Origin: Deltaproteobacteria bacterium
Lineage (GTDB): Bacteria > Desulfobacterota > Deferrimicrobia > Deferrimicrobiales > Deferrimicrobiaceae
Direction: 5' to 3'
DNA length: 34,281 bases
NCBI GenBank assembly: GCA_025357175.1
Contig: JANXPS010000049.1
Coordinates: forward strand, 1-34,281
Below the pieces are notes generated by a model that saw nothing but the letters and a program-made list of their open reading frames with translations, made no database searches and was not told the DNA's origin. The translations under genes were made by a program, and so were the position numbers. Shown piece by piece: positions 6,816 to 17,567 of this stretch. How positions within the stretch are numbered: the stretch's first letter is position 1; each line of letters starts with the position of its first letter.

Positions 6816-8519
6816 TCATCCCCCGGCCGCCGGCGGGTTCCCGCCGGAAGTCCCCTGAACCGCCCTTCTCGACAGATACTCGCGGAACATCGCGTCCGCC
6901 TCGGCGGTCCGTCCCTCGGACAGATACTCGATCCCGAGGTTGTTGTAGGGGTCGGGGTAGCCGGGCCGCTCCCGGATGGCCTCGAGGAAGCATTTCTCCG
7001 CCTCGACGTGTTCCCCCCGCATGGACCGGATGTTGCCCATGTTGTTGTACGCCTCGGGATACCACGGCTGGATGACCAGCGCGAGCCGGATCTGTTCCAG
7101 CGCCTCGTCCGTCCTCCCGAGGCGGGCCAGCACGGCGCCGTAGTTGTTGCGGGCGCTCGGGTGGAACGGTTGCCTCGCAAGCGATGCCTCGAAGTGTCCG
7201 GCCGCCTCGGACAGTTTCCCGGTTTTGGAAAGCACCATGCCCAGGTTGTTCTCGGCGAACCAGTTGCCCTTCGTTACGGCGATCGCCCGGCGATAAACCG
7301 TCTCGCTGTCGTGCCAGTATTCCGCCTGCGTCCGGCAGGCGAAGCCGAGGCTCGCAAGCACGAGCAGCGCGCCCGCGGCGAGCGTCCGCCGGATCACCGG
7401 GCGATCCGGGAGGAGCGCCGGGATTCCCCACGCGGCCGCGATGAACAGTCCGATCGCGGGCAGGTAGCTGTACCGGTCGGCGATGAACTGTTCTCCCACC
7501 GGGACCAGGCCGATCACCGGGACGAGCATGCCCAGGAACCAGAACCCGCCGACCGGGAGGCAGGGGAGCCGTTTCCGGAATCCCAGGGCAAGGGCGGCCA
7601 AAAGGAAAAGGAGCGCCGCCGCGCCCGCGGCCACCGGGACCGGGAAGGGCGTTGGCGGCTTCGGGTAGAACATCGAGAGGCCGGAGGGCCAGAAAAGCTT
7701 CGACACGTAGGCGCCGCAGGCGACCGCGGCGTCCCCGAACCGCCTGGGCAGCGGAACATCCTGCAGGGAAAGGACCATCGCGCCGCCCCGGCGCTGGGCG
7801 ACGACGGTGACCGCGCAGAGCGCCGCCGAGAGCATCAGCAGCGGAATTTTTTCGGCCAGCAGTCGGGAGAGGGAAACGGCTGTCGCGCGCCCGGAGCATT
7901 CCAGCCGGCCGAGCGGCCAGAAATCGAGCAGCAGCAGGAGAAACGGAAGCGTCACCGCCATCGGTTTCGAGAGCAGCGCCAGCGAGAAGGCAAGAAGGAC
8001 CAGGGCGTAGCGGCCGGCGCCCGGCTGCCTCGCATGCGCGGCGTAGGCCCATATCGTCATGAAGGTAAAGAAGGCGCAGAGGAGATCCTTGCGCTCGGCG
8101 ATCCAGGCGACCGATTCCACGTGCATCGGGTGGAGGGCGAACAATGCCGCGACGAAGGCGCTTCGGCCGGTCGCTCCCGTCAGCGAGCGGAGCGCCAGGA
8201 ACAGGAGGAGCGCGTTGACCGCGTGAAGGAAGATCCCGATCCCGTGCTGCCTCCCCGGATCGGGGCCGAACAGCGCCACGTCGGCCATGTGGGACAGCCA
8301 GGTCACGGGATGGTAGTTTGCCGCGTCCATCGTCGAGAACGCCCATTTTACCCCTTCGATCGTGAGGCCGGCCAGCACGCGGGGGTTCTGATAGACGTAG
8401 GCGGGATCGTCGGTCGTGATGAATCCCGCATCGAGGGTGGGGAGATAAACCGCGACTGTCGCCAGCGCGAGTGCGAATGCGATCAGCAGGGTGCGCCTGG
8501 GTTCGGACATTCGGATCAT
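6816..8519 (-). CDS. TMTC-like membrane glycosyltransferase with C-terminal TPR repeats
   Basis: The N-terminal two thirds (about 390 residues) is a multi-pass membrane domain. Its first external loop contains TTDDPAYVYQNP, the acidic pair expected in GT-C glycosyltransferases. The segments YHPVTWLSHMADVALFG and ALHPMHVESVAWIAERKDLL match TMTC-type proteins. Eukaryotic TMTCs are protein O-mannosyltransferases; the bacterial relatives are poorly characterised. About four to five TPRs follow from residue 400 (NNLGMVLSKTGKLSEAAGHF, NNMGNIRSMRGEHVEAEKCF). The start at 8519 is preceded by GGAG about ten bases away; starts at 8510 and 8555 are possible. The gene converges with the TonB-like gene 10 bases away and diverges from dksA. 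Transferase activity is inferred from family resemblance only. Confidence 0.85.
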   Translation of the reverse strand: MIRMSEPRRTLLIAFALALATVAVYLPTLDAGFITTDDPAYVYQNPRVLAGLTIEGVKWAFSTMDAANYHPVTWLSHMADVALFGPDPGRQHGIGIFLHAVNALLLFLALRSLTGATGRSAFVAALFALHPMHVESVAWIAERKDLLCAFFTFMTIWAYAAHARQPGAGRYALVLLAFSLALLSKPMAVTLPFLLLLLDFWPLGRLECSGRATAVSLSRLLAEKIPLLMLSAALCAVTVVAQRRGGAMVLSLQDVPLPRRFGDAAVACGAYVSKLFWPSGLSMFYPKPPTPFPVPVAAGAAALLFLLAALALGFRKRLPCLPVGGFWFLGMLVPVIGLVPVGEQFIADRYSYLPAIGLFIAAAWGIPALLPDRPVIRRTLAAGALLVLASLGFACRTQAEYWHDSETVYRRAIAVTKGNWFAENNLGMVLSKTGKLSEAAGHFEASLARQPFHPSARNNYGAVLARLGRTDEALEQIRLALVIQPWYPEAYNNMGNIRSMRGEHVEAEKCFLEAIRERPGYPDPYNNLGIEYLSEGRTAEADAMFREYLSRRAVQGTSGGNPPAAGG

Positions 8520-8579
8520 GCGTGCGTGGCTCCGTGTCGCCGGGGATGGGACCATGATAGCGCAGAGGGCTCCCCCGCC

Positions 8580-8608
8580 TTTACTCCATGCGGGTTTGGG
8601 GTTATTTT
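8580..8608 (+). promoter_or_regulatory. Candidate dksA promoter
   Basis: TTTACT (8580-8585), a 17-base spacer and TATTTT (8603-8608) precede dksA by 36 bases. Each box matches the sigma70 consensus only in part. Confidence 0.4.
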
Positions 8609-8643
8609 ATTGGATAGAGTCGTCTCACGGGGGCAAAAGCCGC

Positions 8644-9000
8644 ATGGACACCAAGGTGTTGGAAAAGTGCCGGGAAGCGCTTCAGCGTCAGATGAACGAA
8701 CTGATGGCCGAAACGGGTAAAACCCTTTCGGACATGACGCTGGGTCCGGAAGACAACTTCCCCGACCCCACTGACCGCGCCGCGCTCGAGTCCGACCGCA
8801 ACTTCACGCTTCGTCTCCGGGATCGCGAGCGCAAGCTGATCGCCAAGATCAAGGAGGCGATCAAGCGGATCGAAGGCGGCACCTTCGGCACCTGCGAATC
8901 GTGCGGCGGGGAGATCGAGGAAAAGCGCATGATCGCTCGCCCCGTCACCACCGAGTGCATCGACTGCAAGACCGCCGCCGAGGAAGAGGAAGTCCGATAG
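8644..9000 (+). CDS. dksA: RNA polymerase-binding transcription factor DksA
   Basis: DksA enters the RNA polymerase secondary channel and, with ppGpp, adjusts rRNA and biosynthetic promoters. This 118-residue protein has the coiled-coil helices, the tip motif DPTDRA (D41xxD44xA46) and the four-cysteine zinc finger C84-ESC87 and C105-IDC108. All key positions of the canonical C4 form are present, which separates it from TraR-like or zinc-less paralogues. ATG 8644 is chosen because homology begins there; the frame is open upstream but runs through the promoter region. Codon use matches its neighbours. Confidence 0.95.
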   Translation: MDTKVLEKCREALQRQMNELMAETGKTLSDMTLGPEDNFPDPTDRAALESDRNFTLRLRDRERKLIAKIKEAIKRIEGGTFGTCESCGGEIEEKRMIARPVTTECIDCKTAAEEEEVR

Positions 9001-9079
9001 AAACGGGCCGGTGCGGCATCGCACGCCGCCCCCATCCCCATTGCAGCAGCTTTCCCGTCAATAATCCCCCGGAGGCCCA

Positions 9080-10075
9080 ATGACCGAACTTCGAAAAGAC
9101 CCGATCGTGGGCCGCTGGGTCATCATCTCCACCGAACGCGCCAAGCGTCCTCACGACGTATCGGAGCAGGCCGCCCCCCGGGTCGCCGGCGTCTGCCCTC
9201 TGTGCCCCGGCAGCGAGCGGATGACGCCCCCCGAAATCATGGCGTTCCGTCCGGACGGCGGCGCCAACGACGCCAACTGGACCGTCCGCGTCGTTCCCAA
9301 CAAGTTTCCGGCGCTGCGCATCGAGGGCGACCTCGGCAAGGCGGCCGAGGGGCTCTACGACCGGATGAACGGCGTCGGCGCCCACGAGGTCGTGATCGAG
9401 AGCGAGCGCCACGACGTCGACCTCTACGACCTTCCGCCCAAGCAGTTCGAGGACGTGCTCTGGGCCTACCGGGAACGTCTCATCGATCTCAAGAAAGACA
9501 AGCGCGTCAAGTCCGTCATGATCTTCAAGAACCACGGCTCGGCGGCGGGCGCCTCGCTTGCCCACAGCCACTCCCAGCTCATCGCGCTGCCGATCGTGCC
9601 CAAGCGCGTCATCGAGGAGATGACCGGCTGCAAGAATTATTACCGGTTCCGGGACCGCTGCCTTTTCTGCGACATCACGATGCAGGAGATGGACCAGAAA
9701 AGCCGCATCGTCGAGGAGAACGGCGAATTCGTCGCCTACGCCCCGTATGCCCCGCGGTTCCCGTTCGAGACCTGGATCGTCCCCAAGCGGCACCAGTGCG
9801 CCTACGAGATGATCGAATTCGAGCAGATCCGATCGCTGGCCGCAATCTTCCGCCGGACGCTTCGGCGCCTCAATCTCGCGCTCGAAAATCCGCCGTTCAA
9901 CTACATCATCCACAGCGCCGCCTTCCAGGAAGGCGCGGCCGACTATTACCACTGGCACATCGAGATCATGCCGAAACTGACCAAGGTCGCCGGCTTCGAA
10001 TGGGGCTCCGGATTCTACATCAACCCCACCCCGCCCGAAGAGGCGGCGAAGTTCCTGCGCGAACTGCCCGAGTAA
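9080..10075 (+). CDS. galT: Galactose-1-phosphate uridylyltransferase
   Basis: This 331-residue HIT-superfamily enzyme exchanges UMP between UDP-glucose and galactose-1-phosphate. C39 and C42 (CPLC) fit the zinc site, and GASLAHSHSQLIALP carries H162-S-H164, the last histidine being the expected UMP-accepting nucleophile. WIVPKRHQCAYE and YHWHIEIMPKL are typical of the second half. The motif is HSHSQ rather than the HPHGQ of E. coli GalT, so this belongs to the other branch of the family, and a related nucleotidyl transfer cannot be excluded. GGAGG precedes the ATG. It starts a close run with glgA, suggesting a role in sugar-nucleotide or glycogen supply. Confidence 0.92.
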   Translation: MTELRKDPIVGRWVIISTERAKRPHDVSEQAAPRVAGVCPLCPGSERMTPPEIMAFRPDGGANDANWTVRVVPNKFPALRIEGDLGKAAEGLYDRMNGVGAHEVVIESERHDVDLYDLPPKQFEDVLWAYRERLIDLKKDKRVKSVMIFKNHGSAAGASLAHSHSQLIALPIVPKRVIEEMTGCKNYYRFRDRCLFCDITMQEMDQKSRIVEENGEFVAYAPYAPRFPFETWIVPKRHQCAYEMIEFEQIRSLAAIFRRTLRRLNLALENPPFNYIIHSAAFQEGAADYYHWHIEIMPKLTKVAGFEWGSGFYINPTPPEEAAKFLRELPE

Positions 10076-10080
10076 GGGAA

Positions 10081-11538
10081 ATGAAGGTACTCATCGTATC
10101 CTCCGAGGCCGTCCCGTTCGCCAAGACGGGAGGGCTTGCCGACGTCTGCGGCGCGCTTCCCGGGGCTTTGCGGCGGATCGGGATCGAGGCCGACATCGCG
10201 TTGCCGTTCTACGGCTCGATCGATCCGGCCCGCTTCGGGACGATGCACGCCGGCTCCTCCATCCCGGTCCCGCTCGGACATCGCGAGGAGGCGGGCTCGG
10301 TCGACGAGATCGTGGGCGGCGACGGCTTCCGCACATTCCTGGTGCGCAACGACCGCCTCTTCCACCGGGAATTCCTCTACGGCACCAAGGACGGCGACTA
10401 CGTCGACAACTGCGAGCGCTTCACCTTCTTCTGCCGCGCCCTGATGGAATGGATCCGGCGCACCGGCCGGCATTACGACGTCATCCACTGCAACGACTGG
10501 CAGTCCGCCCTGATTCCCGCCTACCTCAAGACGCTCTACTCGCACGACCCGGCGTTTCACGGCACCGGTTCGCTCTTCACCATCCACAACCTGGGCTACC
10601 AGGGGATCTTCTGGAACCACGACCTGCCGCTGACGGGGCTCGGCTGGGACCTCTTCACCCCGCAGGGCGTCGAGTTCTACGGCAAGCTCAACGTCCTCAA
10701 GGCGGGTCTCGTGTTCGCCGACTTGCTGTCCACCGTCAGCCCGACCTACGCCCGCGAGGTGCAGACGGGCGAATACGGCTACGGGCTCGAAGGGGTGCTG
10801 CACGAGCGCCGGGAGGCGCTGGTCGGCATTCTCAACGGCGTCGATTACGACGAGTGGAATCCCGCGACGGATCGCTTCATCGCGGCGCCCTATTCGGCGG
10901 ACGACCTGTCCGGCAAGCTGGCCTGCCGCGCCGAGCTGCTGCGCGAGTTCGGCCTGCACGACAGCCCCGACGAGCCGGTGGCCGGATTCATCGGGCGCCT
11001 GAGCGAACAGAAGGGGGTCGACCTGATCGAACGGGCGGGCGAGTGGATCGCGGGCAGTCCGATGCGTCTCGTCGTCCTGGGCCTCGGGGAGCGGCGCTAC
11101 GAGGATGCGCTGACCGAACTGGCCGGAAGGTTCCCGGGAAGGATCTCGGTCCGCCTTGGCTACGACAACCGGCTCGCGCACATGATCGAGGCCGGCTCCG
11201 ACCTCTACCTGATGCCCTCCCGCTACGAGCCGTGCGGCCTCAACCAGATCTACAGCCTCCGCTACGGCGCGATCCCGGTCGTCCGCAAGACGGGCGGGCT
11301 GGCCGACACGGTCGTCGACGCCGACGCGTTCCCATCCGACGGCACCGGCTTCGTGTTCTCCGGCTACGACTCCGGCGAATTCACCGGCGCGGTCGCCCGC
11401 GCGCTCGAGGCGTTCCGCGACACGGCCCGGCGCGATTCGATCATCCGGCGCGGCATGACGCGCGACTTCTCCTGGGATGCCTCCGCCCGGGCCTATGCCG
11501 CCCTTTACGGAAGGGTGGCGGCCATGGCCGCCCGCTAG
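10081..11538 (+). CDS. glgA: Glycogen synthase
   Basis: GlgA extends alpha-1,4-glucan from ADP-glucose in the cytoplasm. The 485-residue length is typical. The N-terminal glycosyltransferase 5 domain starts MKVLIVSSEAVPFAKTGGL, with K15-TGG binding the ADP-glucose phosphate. HCNDWQSALIPAYLKT, FTIHNLGYQGIFW and NGVDYDEWNP are family landmarks. The C-terminal GT1 lobe shows GFIGRLSEQKGVDLI and the donor-binding PSRYEPCGLNQIYSLRYG. The ATG lies five bases after the galT stop. No glgB, glgC or glgP is in the window. Confidence 0.96.
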   Translation: MKVLIVSSEAVPFAKTGGLADVCGALPGALRRIGIEADIALPFYGSIDPARFGTMHAGSSIPVPLGHREEAGSVDEIVGGDGFRTFLVRNDRLFHREFLYGTKDGDYVDNCERFTFFCRALMEWIRRTGRHYDVIHCNDWQSALIPAYLKTLYSHDPAFHGTGSLFTIHNLGYQGIFWNHDLPLTGLGWDLFTPQGVEFYGKLNVLKAGLVFADLLSTVSPTYAREVQTGEYGYGLEGVLHERREALVGILNGVDYDEWNPATDRFIAAPYSADDLSGKLACRAELLREFGLHDSPDEPVAGFIGRLSEQKGVDLIERAGEWIAGSPMRLVVLGLGERRYEDALTELAGRFPGRISVRLGYDNRLAHMIEAGSDLYLMPSRYEPCGLNQIYSLRYGAIPVVRKTGGLADTVVDADAFPSDGTGFVFSGYDSGEFTGAVARALEAFRDTARRDSIIRRGMTRDFSWDASARAYAALYGRVAAMAAR

Positions 11539-11553
11539 CCTCACGGGGCCGAC

Positions 11554-14016
11554 TTGAAAACCGGAAGCGAACGTCCCGCCTACGTGCTGTCCCGCGTCAT
11601 CGAGATCTGCAACTCCAACGTCCAGATCGAGAACCGGCTGAAACACATCTGCGATTTCCTGTGCAAGGAAACGTTCGCCGACTGCGTCTGCGTCTACGGC
11701 CGCGAGCAGCGAACGGGGCTCCTGCACCCCTGGGTCTCTTCCTGCATGCAGATCCAGGAGTGTTCGCAGATGCCGTTCCGTCTCCGTCCGGGCGAGAGTA
11801 TCGCCGGAAAATCCGCACAGAAAAGGGCGCCGCTTTTTTTCCAGGACGTCCGGAAGATACCTCCGTCGCTTCCCGATCCGCGGGAGCTCCGGGACTTCAC
11901 GTCGATCCTGTCCATCCCGGTGATGGACGACGTCTACCTCTACGGCGTCATGAACCTGTCCTCCTCGGCTCCCGCGAAATATTCGGAGGACGAGGCGGCG
12001 CTCATGCGCACGGTCGCCGTCGAGGTGGCGGGCGCGATCCGGAACAGCCGTCTCTACCACGACGCCCGCAAGCGTGTTTCCGAGCTGGTCACCCTGAACG
12101 AGATCGGGCGGGCGATCACCTCCACCTTCCACGTCCGGGACCTGCTGGGATACGTCGCCAAGACCACTTCCCGGCTGCTCCAGGCCGACGGCTGCACGAT
12201 TCGCCTCGCGGAAGGGGCGTCGAAGGGGCACCTCAAGGTCATGGTCGACGAGGGCTACCTCCGGGCCGGCATCCGGAAAGAGCTGCGCGACCAGGGAAAA
12301 CGACTTGCCGAGCACATCGCGCGGGACCTTAAGCCGGTTCTCATCAACGGGCCCGAGGATTCCCCCGCGTGGGCCTCCCTTTCGAAAGACGGGGTCGCCT
12401 CCTTCCTGGGGCTGCCGATCCTGTCCAAGGGGAAGGCGCTCGGGGTCATCAGCTACTATTCCTATTCCCCGACGCTCGTGTTCGACATGGAAGTGGTCAA
12501 CCTGATGCAGACCGTCTGCAGCCAGCTTGCCAACATGATCGAAAACGCGACGATGTACCGCGAGGCTCAGCAGCTCGCGCAGGAGAACCAGGACAAGGTG
12601 CAGCGGCTGTCCACGCTTTACGACGTGGCGCAGGCGCTCATGGCCACGGTCAAGACGGAACCGCTGCTCCAGGCCATGCTTTACGCGCTCACGTCGCCGA
12701 AGGGCCTCAACTTCAGCCGGGCGATCCTTTTCCTCTTGTCGGAAGACGGAACAAGTCTCGATGGCCGGATGGGGATGGGGCCTCGCAACCGGGGGGAGGT
12801 GCGACGCCTGGCGAAACTCGCCGCATCGGTTTCCGGCGGGATCGAGGGACCGGGCGAGGCGGTCATCGGAAAGATGCTCTGGCCCGACATCGAGCTCATC
12901 CGGATTCCCGTGACGACGGGAGGCTGTCTCGTCGCGCAGGCGGTCAACGAGCAGCGCGCCATCCGGACCGAGACCGGCTGCGGCGGCGCCGATTCGGACC
13001 GCCTCGAGGGATTCTGCGCGATGCACGCGTCCGCCTACGCCACCGTTCCCCTGATCGTCAAGGGGCAGGCGCGCGGGGCGATCTACGTCGACAACCAGTT
13101 CCGGGAACGGGAGATCACCGACGAGGACATCCAGGTGCTCACCATGTTCGCCTCCGAGGCGTCTCTCGCGATGGAAAACGCCTCCCTTTACGAGCGTCTC
13201 GAGAAGGCGCTGCAATCCGTCCGGGCCACCCAGGACAAGCTGCTTCAGAGCGAGAAGCTCGCGGCGCTGGGCGAGATGGCGGCCAAGATCGCCCACGAGA
13301 TCAAGAACCCGCTCACGGTCATCGGCGGTTTCGCGGCCCGCATCGTCTCGAAGGGCAAGTCGGGCGAGGTCGACACGGGGATGGCGGTCCGCTATTCCCG
13401 CATCATCCAGAAGGAAGTTCAGCGGCTCGAGCGGATCCTGCAGGAGACGCTCTATTTCTCGCGGGAGGTGGCGCCCAGCGTCCGCAGCGTCGACGTCAAC
13501 ACCGAGATTCGCGAGGTGCTGCTGATGTTCCGCGACGAGCTCGAGGAGTCGCGGATCACGATCGTCGGCGATTTCGCCGAGGAGCTGCCGATCATCTCGG
13601 TCGATCCCGACCAGCTCCACCAGGTGATGTGGAACCTGATCTCGAACGCGGTGCAGACGATGGGACAGGGCGGGATGCTGACGCTGGCGACGCGCGCTTC
13701 CTTCCCCGAAGAGGGCGACGGGATCGTCCTCCTGATCGGCGATACCGGGGGTGGCATCCCGCACGACGTGGTGCATAATATCTTCAACCCCTTCTTCACG
13801 ACCAAATCCAAGGGAACCGGTCTCGGGCTTCCGATCGTCCACGCCATCATCGAGCGGCACGGCGGCACGATCCACCTCGACAACCGGGAAGGGGTCGGCG
13901 TCACATTCACGATCTACCTGCCCCGCTTCCCCAAGGAAACGGGGGCGTCGGGGCGGCTGCTCGACCAGATCCGGAAAGGCGGAACGAATGAAACCGGAAC
14001 TAAGATCAATCCGTGA
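11554..14016 (+). CDS. GAF-domain sensor histidine kinase
   Basis: This 820-residue protein has no obvious membrane segment and is probably cytoplasmic. Three GAF-like regions lie at about 25-165, 185-340 and 365-545; the third has a Cys-rich stretch (TETGCGGADSDR) seen in some GAF sensors. The kinase core follows: H-box AALGEMAAKIAHEIKNPL with H581, N-box NLISNA with N698, then GDTGGGIP, FNPFFTTKSKGTGLGL and GGTIHLDN. The start is TTG 11554, 15 bases after glgA, with only a weak ribosome site. The 3' end overlaps mqnE by 29 bases. No response regulator is adjacent, so the partner and signal are unknown. Confidence 0.92.
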   Translation: MKTGSERPAYVLSRVIEICNSNVQIENRLKHICDFLCKETFADCVCVYGREQRTGLLHPWVSSCMQIQECSQMPFRLRPGESIAGKSAQKRAPLFFQDVRKIPPSLPDPRELRDFTSILSIPVMDDVYLYGVMNLSSSAPAKYSEDEAALMRTVAVEVAGAIRNSRLYHDARKRVSELVTLNEIGRAITSTFHVRDLLGYVAKTTSRLLQADGCTIRLAEGASKGHLKVMVDEGYLRAGIRKELRDQGKRLAEHIARDLKPVLINGPEDSPAWASLSKDGVASFLGLPILSKGKALGVISYYSYSPTLVFDMEVVNLMQTVCSQLANMIENATMYREAQQLAQENQDKVQRLSTLYDVAQALMATVKTEPLLQAMLYALTSPKGLNFSRAILFLLSEDGTSLDGRMGMGPRNRGEVRRLAKLAASVSGGIEGPGEAVIGKMLWPDIELIRIPVTTGGCLVAQAVNEQRAIRTETGCGGADSDRLEGFCAMHASAYATVPLIVKGQARGAIYVDNQFREREITDEDIQVLTMFASEASLAMENASLYERLEKALQSVRATQDKLLQSEKLAALGEMAAKIAHEIKNPLTVIGGFAARIVSKGKSGEVDTGMAVRYSRIIQKEVQRLERILQETLYFSREVAPSVRSVDVNTEIREVLLMFRDELEESRITIVGDFAEELPIISVDPDQLHQVMWNLISNAVQTMGQGGMLTLATRASFPEEGDGIVLLIGDTGGGIPHDVVHNIFNPFFTTKSKGTGLGLPIVHAIIERHGGTIHLDNREGVGVTFTIYLPRFPKETGASGRLLDQIRKGGTNETGTKINP

Positions 14017-15081
14017 CAAGGTCGAGGCGGGGACGCGCCTGACGGACGACGACGCCCTGACGCTCTACCGGTCGCGCGACCTGATTGCGGTGGGCGAGAT
14101 GGCCGACCTTGCGAACCGCCGGAAAAACGGCGACCGCGTCTACTTCATCGTCAACCGGCACATCAACCCGACCAACATCTGCATCAACCGGTGCAAGTTC
14201 TGCGCGTTCAGCAAGAGCGAGGACGAGCCGCTTGCCTACACGATGACGATGGAAGAGATCCTGTCGCGCGCCGAAGAGGCGCAGGCGCAGAAGGCGACCG
14301 AGCTCCACATCGTCGGCGGGCTGCACCCCCGCCTGCCTTTCGGCTTCTACCTCGAGATGCTGCGGACGCTGCGCGAACGCTTCCCCTCGATGCACATCCA
14401 GGCCTTCACGGCGGTCGAGATCGACTATTTCGCGCAGATCACCGGCCTGCCGCTGCCCGAGGTCATCTCGCAGCTGAAAGAAGCGGGGCTCGGCAGCCTC
14501 CCGGGCGGCGGTGCCGAAATCTTCGCCCCCGAGGTCCGCGCCGCGATCTGTCCCGAGAAGATTCCCGGCAGCCGGTGGCTCGAAGTGATGGAGGCGGTCC
14601 ACGCTGCGGGGCTCAAGAGCAACGCCACGATGCTGTACGGCCACGTCGAATCGCTCGAATCGCGCGTCGGCCACATGCGTCTTTTGCGCGAGCTGCAGGA
14701 TCGCACGGGCGGCTTCCAGGCGTTCATCCCGCTGGCCTTCCACCCCAAGAACACCGAGATCGCCAAAGGGTTCACGACCGGCGTCGAAGACCTCATGGCG
14801 CTTGCGGTCGGGCGGCTCTACCTCGACAACTTCGCGCACATCAAGTCGTTCTGGATCATGGTCGGTCCCAAGCTCGCCCAGGTTTCCCTCCACTTCGGCG
14901 TCGACGACATCGACGGCACGGTGGTCGAGGAGAAGATCACGCACGCCGCCGGGGCGCAGGCCGGGCAGGAGATGGGCGTTTCCGACCTGGTGACGATGAT
15001 CCGGCAGGCCGGACGCATTCCGGTCGAGCGCGACACCCTCTACAACGTGGTGCGGGAATTCCCGGCCGAGGGCGTTCGCGC

Positions 15082-15085
<4 letters not shown>
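13988..15085 (+). CDS. mqnE: Aminofutalosine synthase
   Basis: MqnE is a radical SAM enzyme that joins adenosyl and a chorismate-derived enolpyruvyl benzoate to give aminofutalosine, an early step of futalosine-route menaquinone synthesis. The 365-residue protein has the 4Fe-4S motif in INRCKFCAFSK (CxxxCxxC with the preceding NICIN). Family segments include FIVNRHINPTNIC, ELHIVGGLHPRLPF, LGSLPGGGAEIFAPEVR and SNATMLYGHVES. ATG 13988 gives the full-length N-terminus and lies inside the kinase gene. The TGA overlaps the mqnC ATG. Menaquinone supports an anaerobic respiratory lifestyle. MqnA, MqnB and MqnD genes are not in this window. Confidence 0.94.
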
Positions 15086-16151
<1,066 letters not shown>

Positions 16152-16164
<13 letters not shown>

Positions 16165-17429
16165 AATTCGTCCGCGAGAACATCGGCACCGTCGAGGAGG
16201 CGCTGCGAAAACGACGCTCCGACCTTTCGCTGGAAGGATTCCGCGGACTCGACGAAAAGCGGCGCACGATGCTTACCGCAGTCGAGACGCTGCGCGCCGA
16301 GCGCAACGCGGCCTCCGAGGAGATCGGCCGGCTGCGGCGCGAAAAGCAGGATGCGGCCGGGCTGATGGAACGGATGAAAGCGGTTTCCGCAGCGATCAAG
16401 GAGGCCGAGACCGGGCTGCCCGATATCGAGGCGCGGATGGATGCGCTGCTGCTCAACATCCCCAACATCCCCGACGCCTCCGTCCCCGACGGGGCCGGCG
16501 AGGAAGACAACCCGGTGATCCGCACCTGGGGCACGCCGCGCGAATTCGATTTCCCGGTCAGGGACCACGTCGACATCGGCGAGTCGCTCGACATCCTCGA
16601 TTTCGAGCGGGCGACCAAGATCGCCGGCGGGCGCTTCTGCCTCCTGAAAGGCGCGGGGGCGCGGATCGAGCGTGCGCTGATCAACTTCATGCTCGACGTC
16701 CACACGGGCGAGCACGGCTACACCGAGATGCTCCCGCCGTTCATGGCCAACTCGGCGTCGTTCCTGGGCACCGGGCAGCTTCCGAAGTTCGAGGACGACC
16801 TGTTCAAGGTCGAAGGCACCGACTACTACCTCATCCCGACCGCGGAAGTGCCGGTGACCAACATCGTGCGCGACGAAATTCTCGACGAGGGGGTCCTGCC
16901 GCTCAAGATGACGGCCTACACCCCCTGCTTCCGGAAGGAGGCCGGCTCCTACGGCAGGGATGTCCGCGGCATGATCCGGCAGCACCAGTTCAACAAGGTC
17001 GAGCTGGTCGCGATATCGAAACCCGAGAGCGCCTTCGAGGAACTCGAAAAACTGACATCGCACGCCGAGGAGATCCTCAAGCGGCTCGGCCTGCCCTACC
17101 GCGTGGTGACGCTGTGCACCGGCGACATGGGCTTCTCCTCGGCCAAGACGTACGACATCGAGGTGTGGCTGCCGTCGCAGGGCCGCTACCGCGAGATCTC
17201 GTCCTGCAGCTGCTTTTCCGATTTCCAGGCACGGCGCGCGAAGATCCGCTTCCGCGACGGCACCACGGGCAAGACGCGTCTGGCGTACACGCTCAACGGC
17301 TCCGGGCTGGCGGTCGGCCGCACGTCGGTCGCGATTCTCGAGAACTACCAACAGCCGGACGGCTCCGTGACCGTTCCCGAGGCGCTTCGCCCCTACATGG
17401 GCGGGATCGACCGGATTGTCCGGCGATAG
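16152..17429 (+). CDS. serS: Serine--tRNA ligase
   Basis: SerRS charges all tRNA-Ser species. The 425-residue protein has the N-terminal coiled-coil arm (about residues 25-105) that grips the long variable arm. The class II core follows, with TAEVPVTNI, motif 2 in CFRKEAGSYGRDVRGMIRQH and motif 3 in GSGLAVGRTSVAILENYQQ. The ATG lies inside the mqnC end, so serS is expressed with the menaquinone genes or from a promoter within them. Three tRNA-Ser genes occur about 13 kb downstream on the other strand. Confidence 0.97.
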
Positions 17430-17481
17430 TACGCATTTCCCGGCGCATCCCAAGATTTTGTCCGCCGATGGCGCCTCATCT

Positions 17482-17514
17482 GGTACAATTTTTATCCTGT
17501 TCCGGCAATTGCCG
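17482..17514 (+). promoter_or_regulatory. Candidate extended -10 promoter and palindromic operator
   Basis: TGGTACAAT (17481-17489) is an extended -10 with a near-consensus hexamer TACAAT; no -35 at normal spacing is evident. Fourteen bases on lies a perfect 12-base palindrome, CGGCAATTGCCG (17503-17514), just past the expected transcript start. The pair suggests a repressible promoter for the ferritin-like gene. The repressor is unknown. Confidence 0.45.
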
Positions 17515-17567
17515 CGTCTTATTCCCATGATAAACGTTCACAAAAAACGACAGGGGGGGTTATCGTC

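Noticed and set aside
10015..14019. Very long open frame on the minus strand opposite glgA and the kinase
   Set aside because: It is a GC-rich antisense shadow: its translation is low-complexity Arg/Asp/Val-rich, and the plus strand holds clear glgA, kinase and galT motifs.
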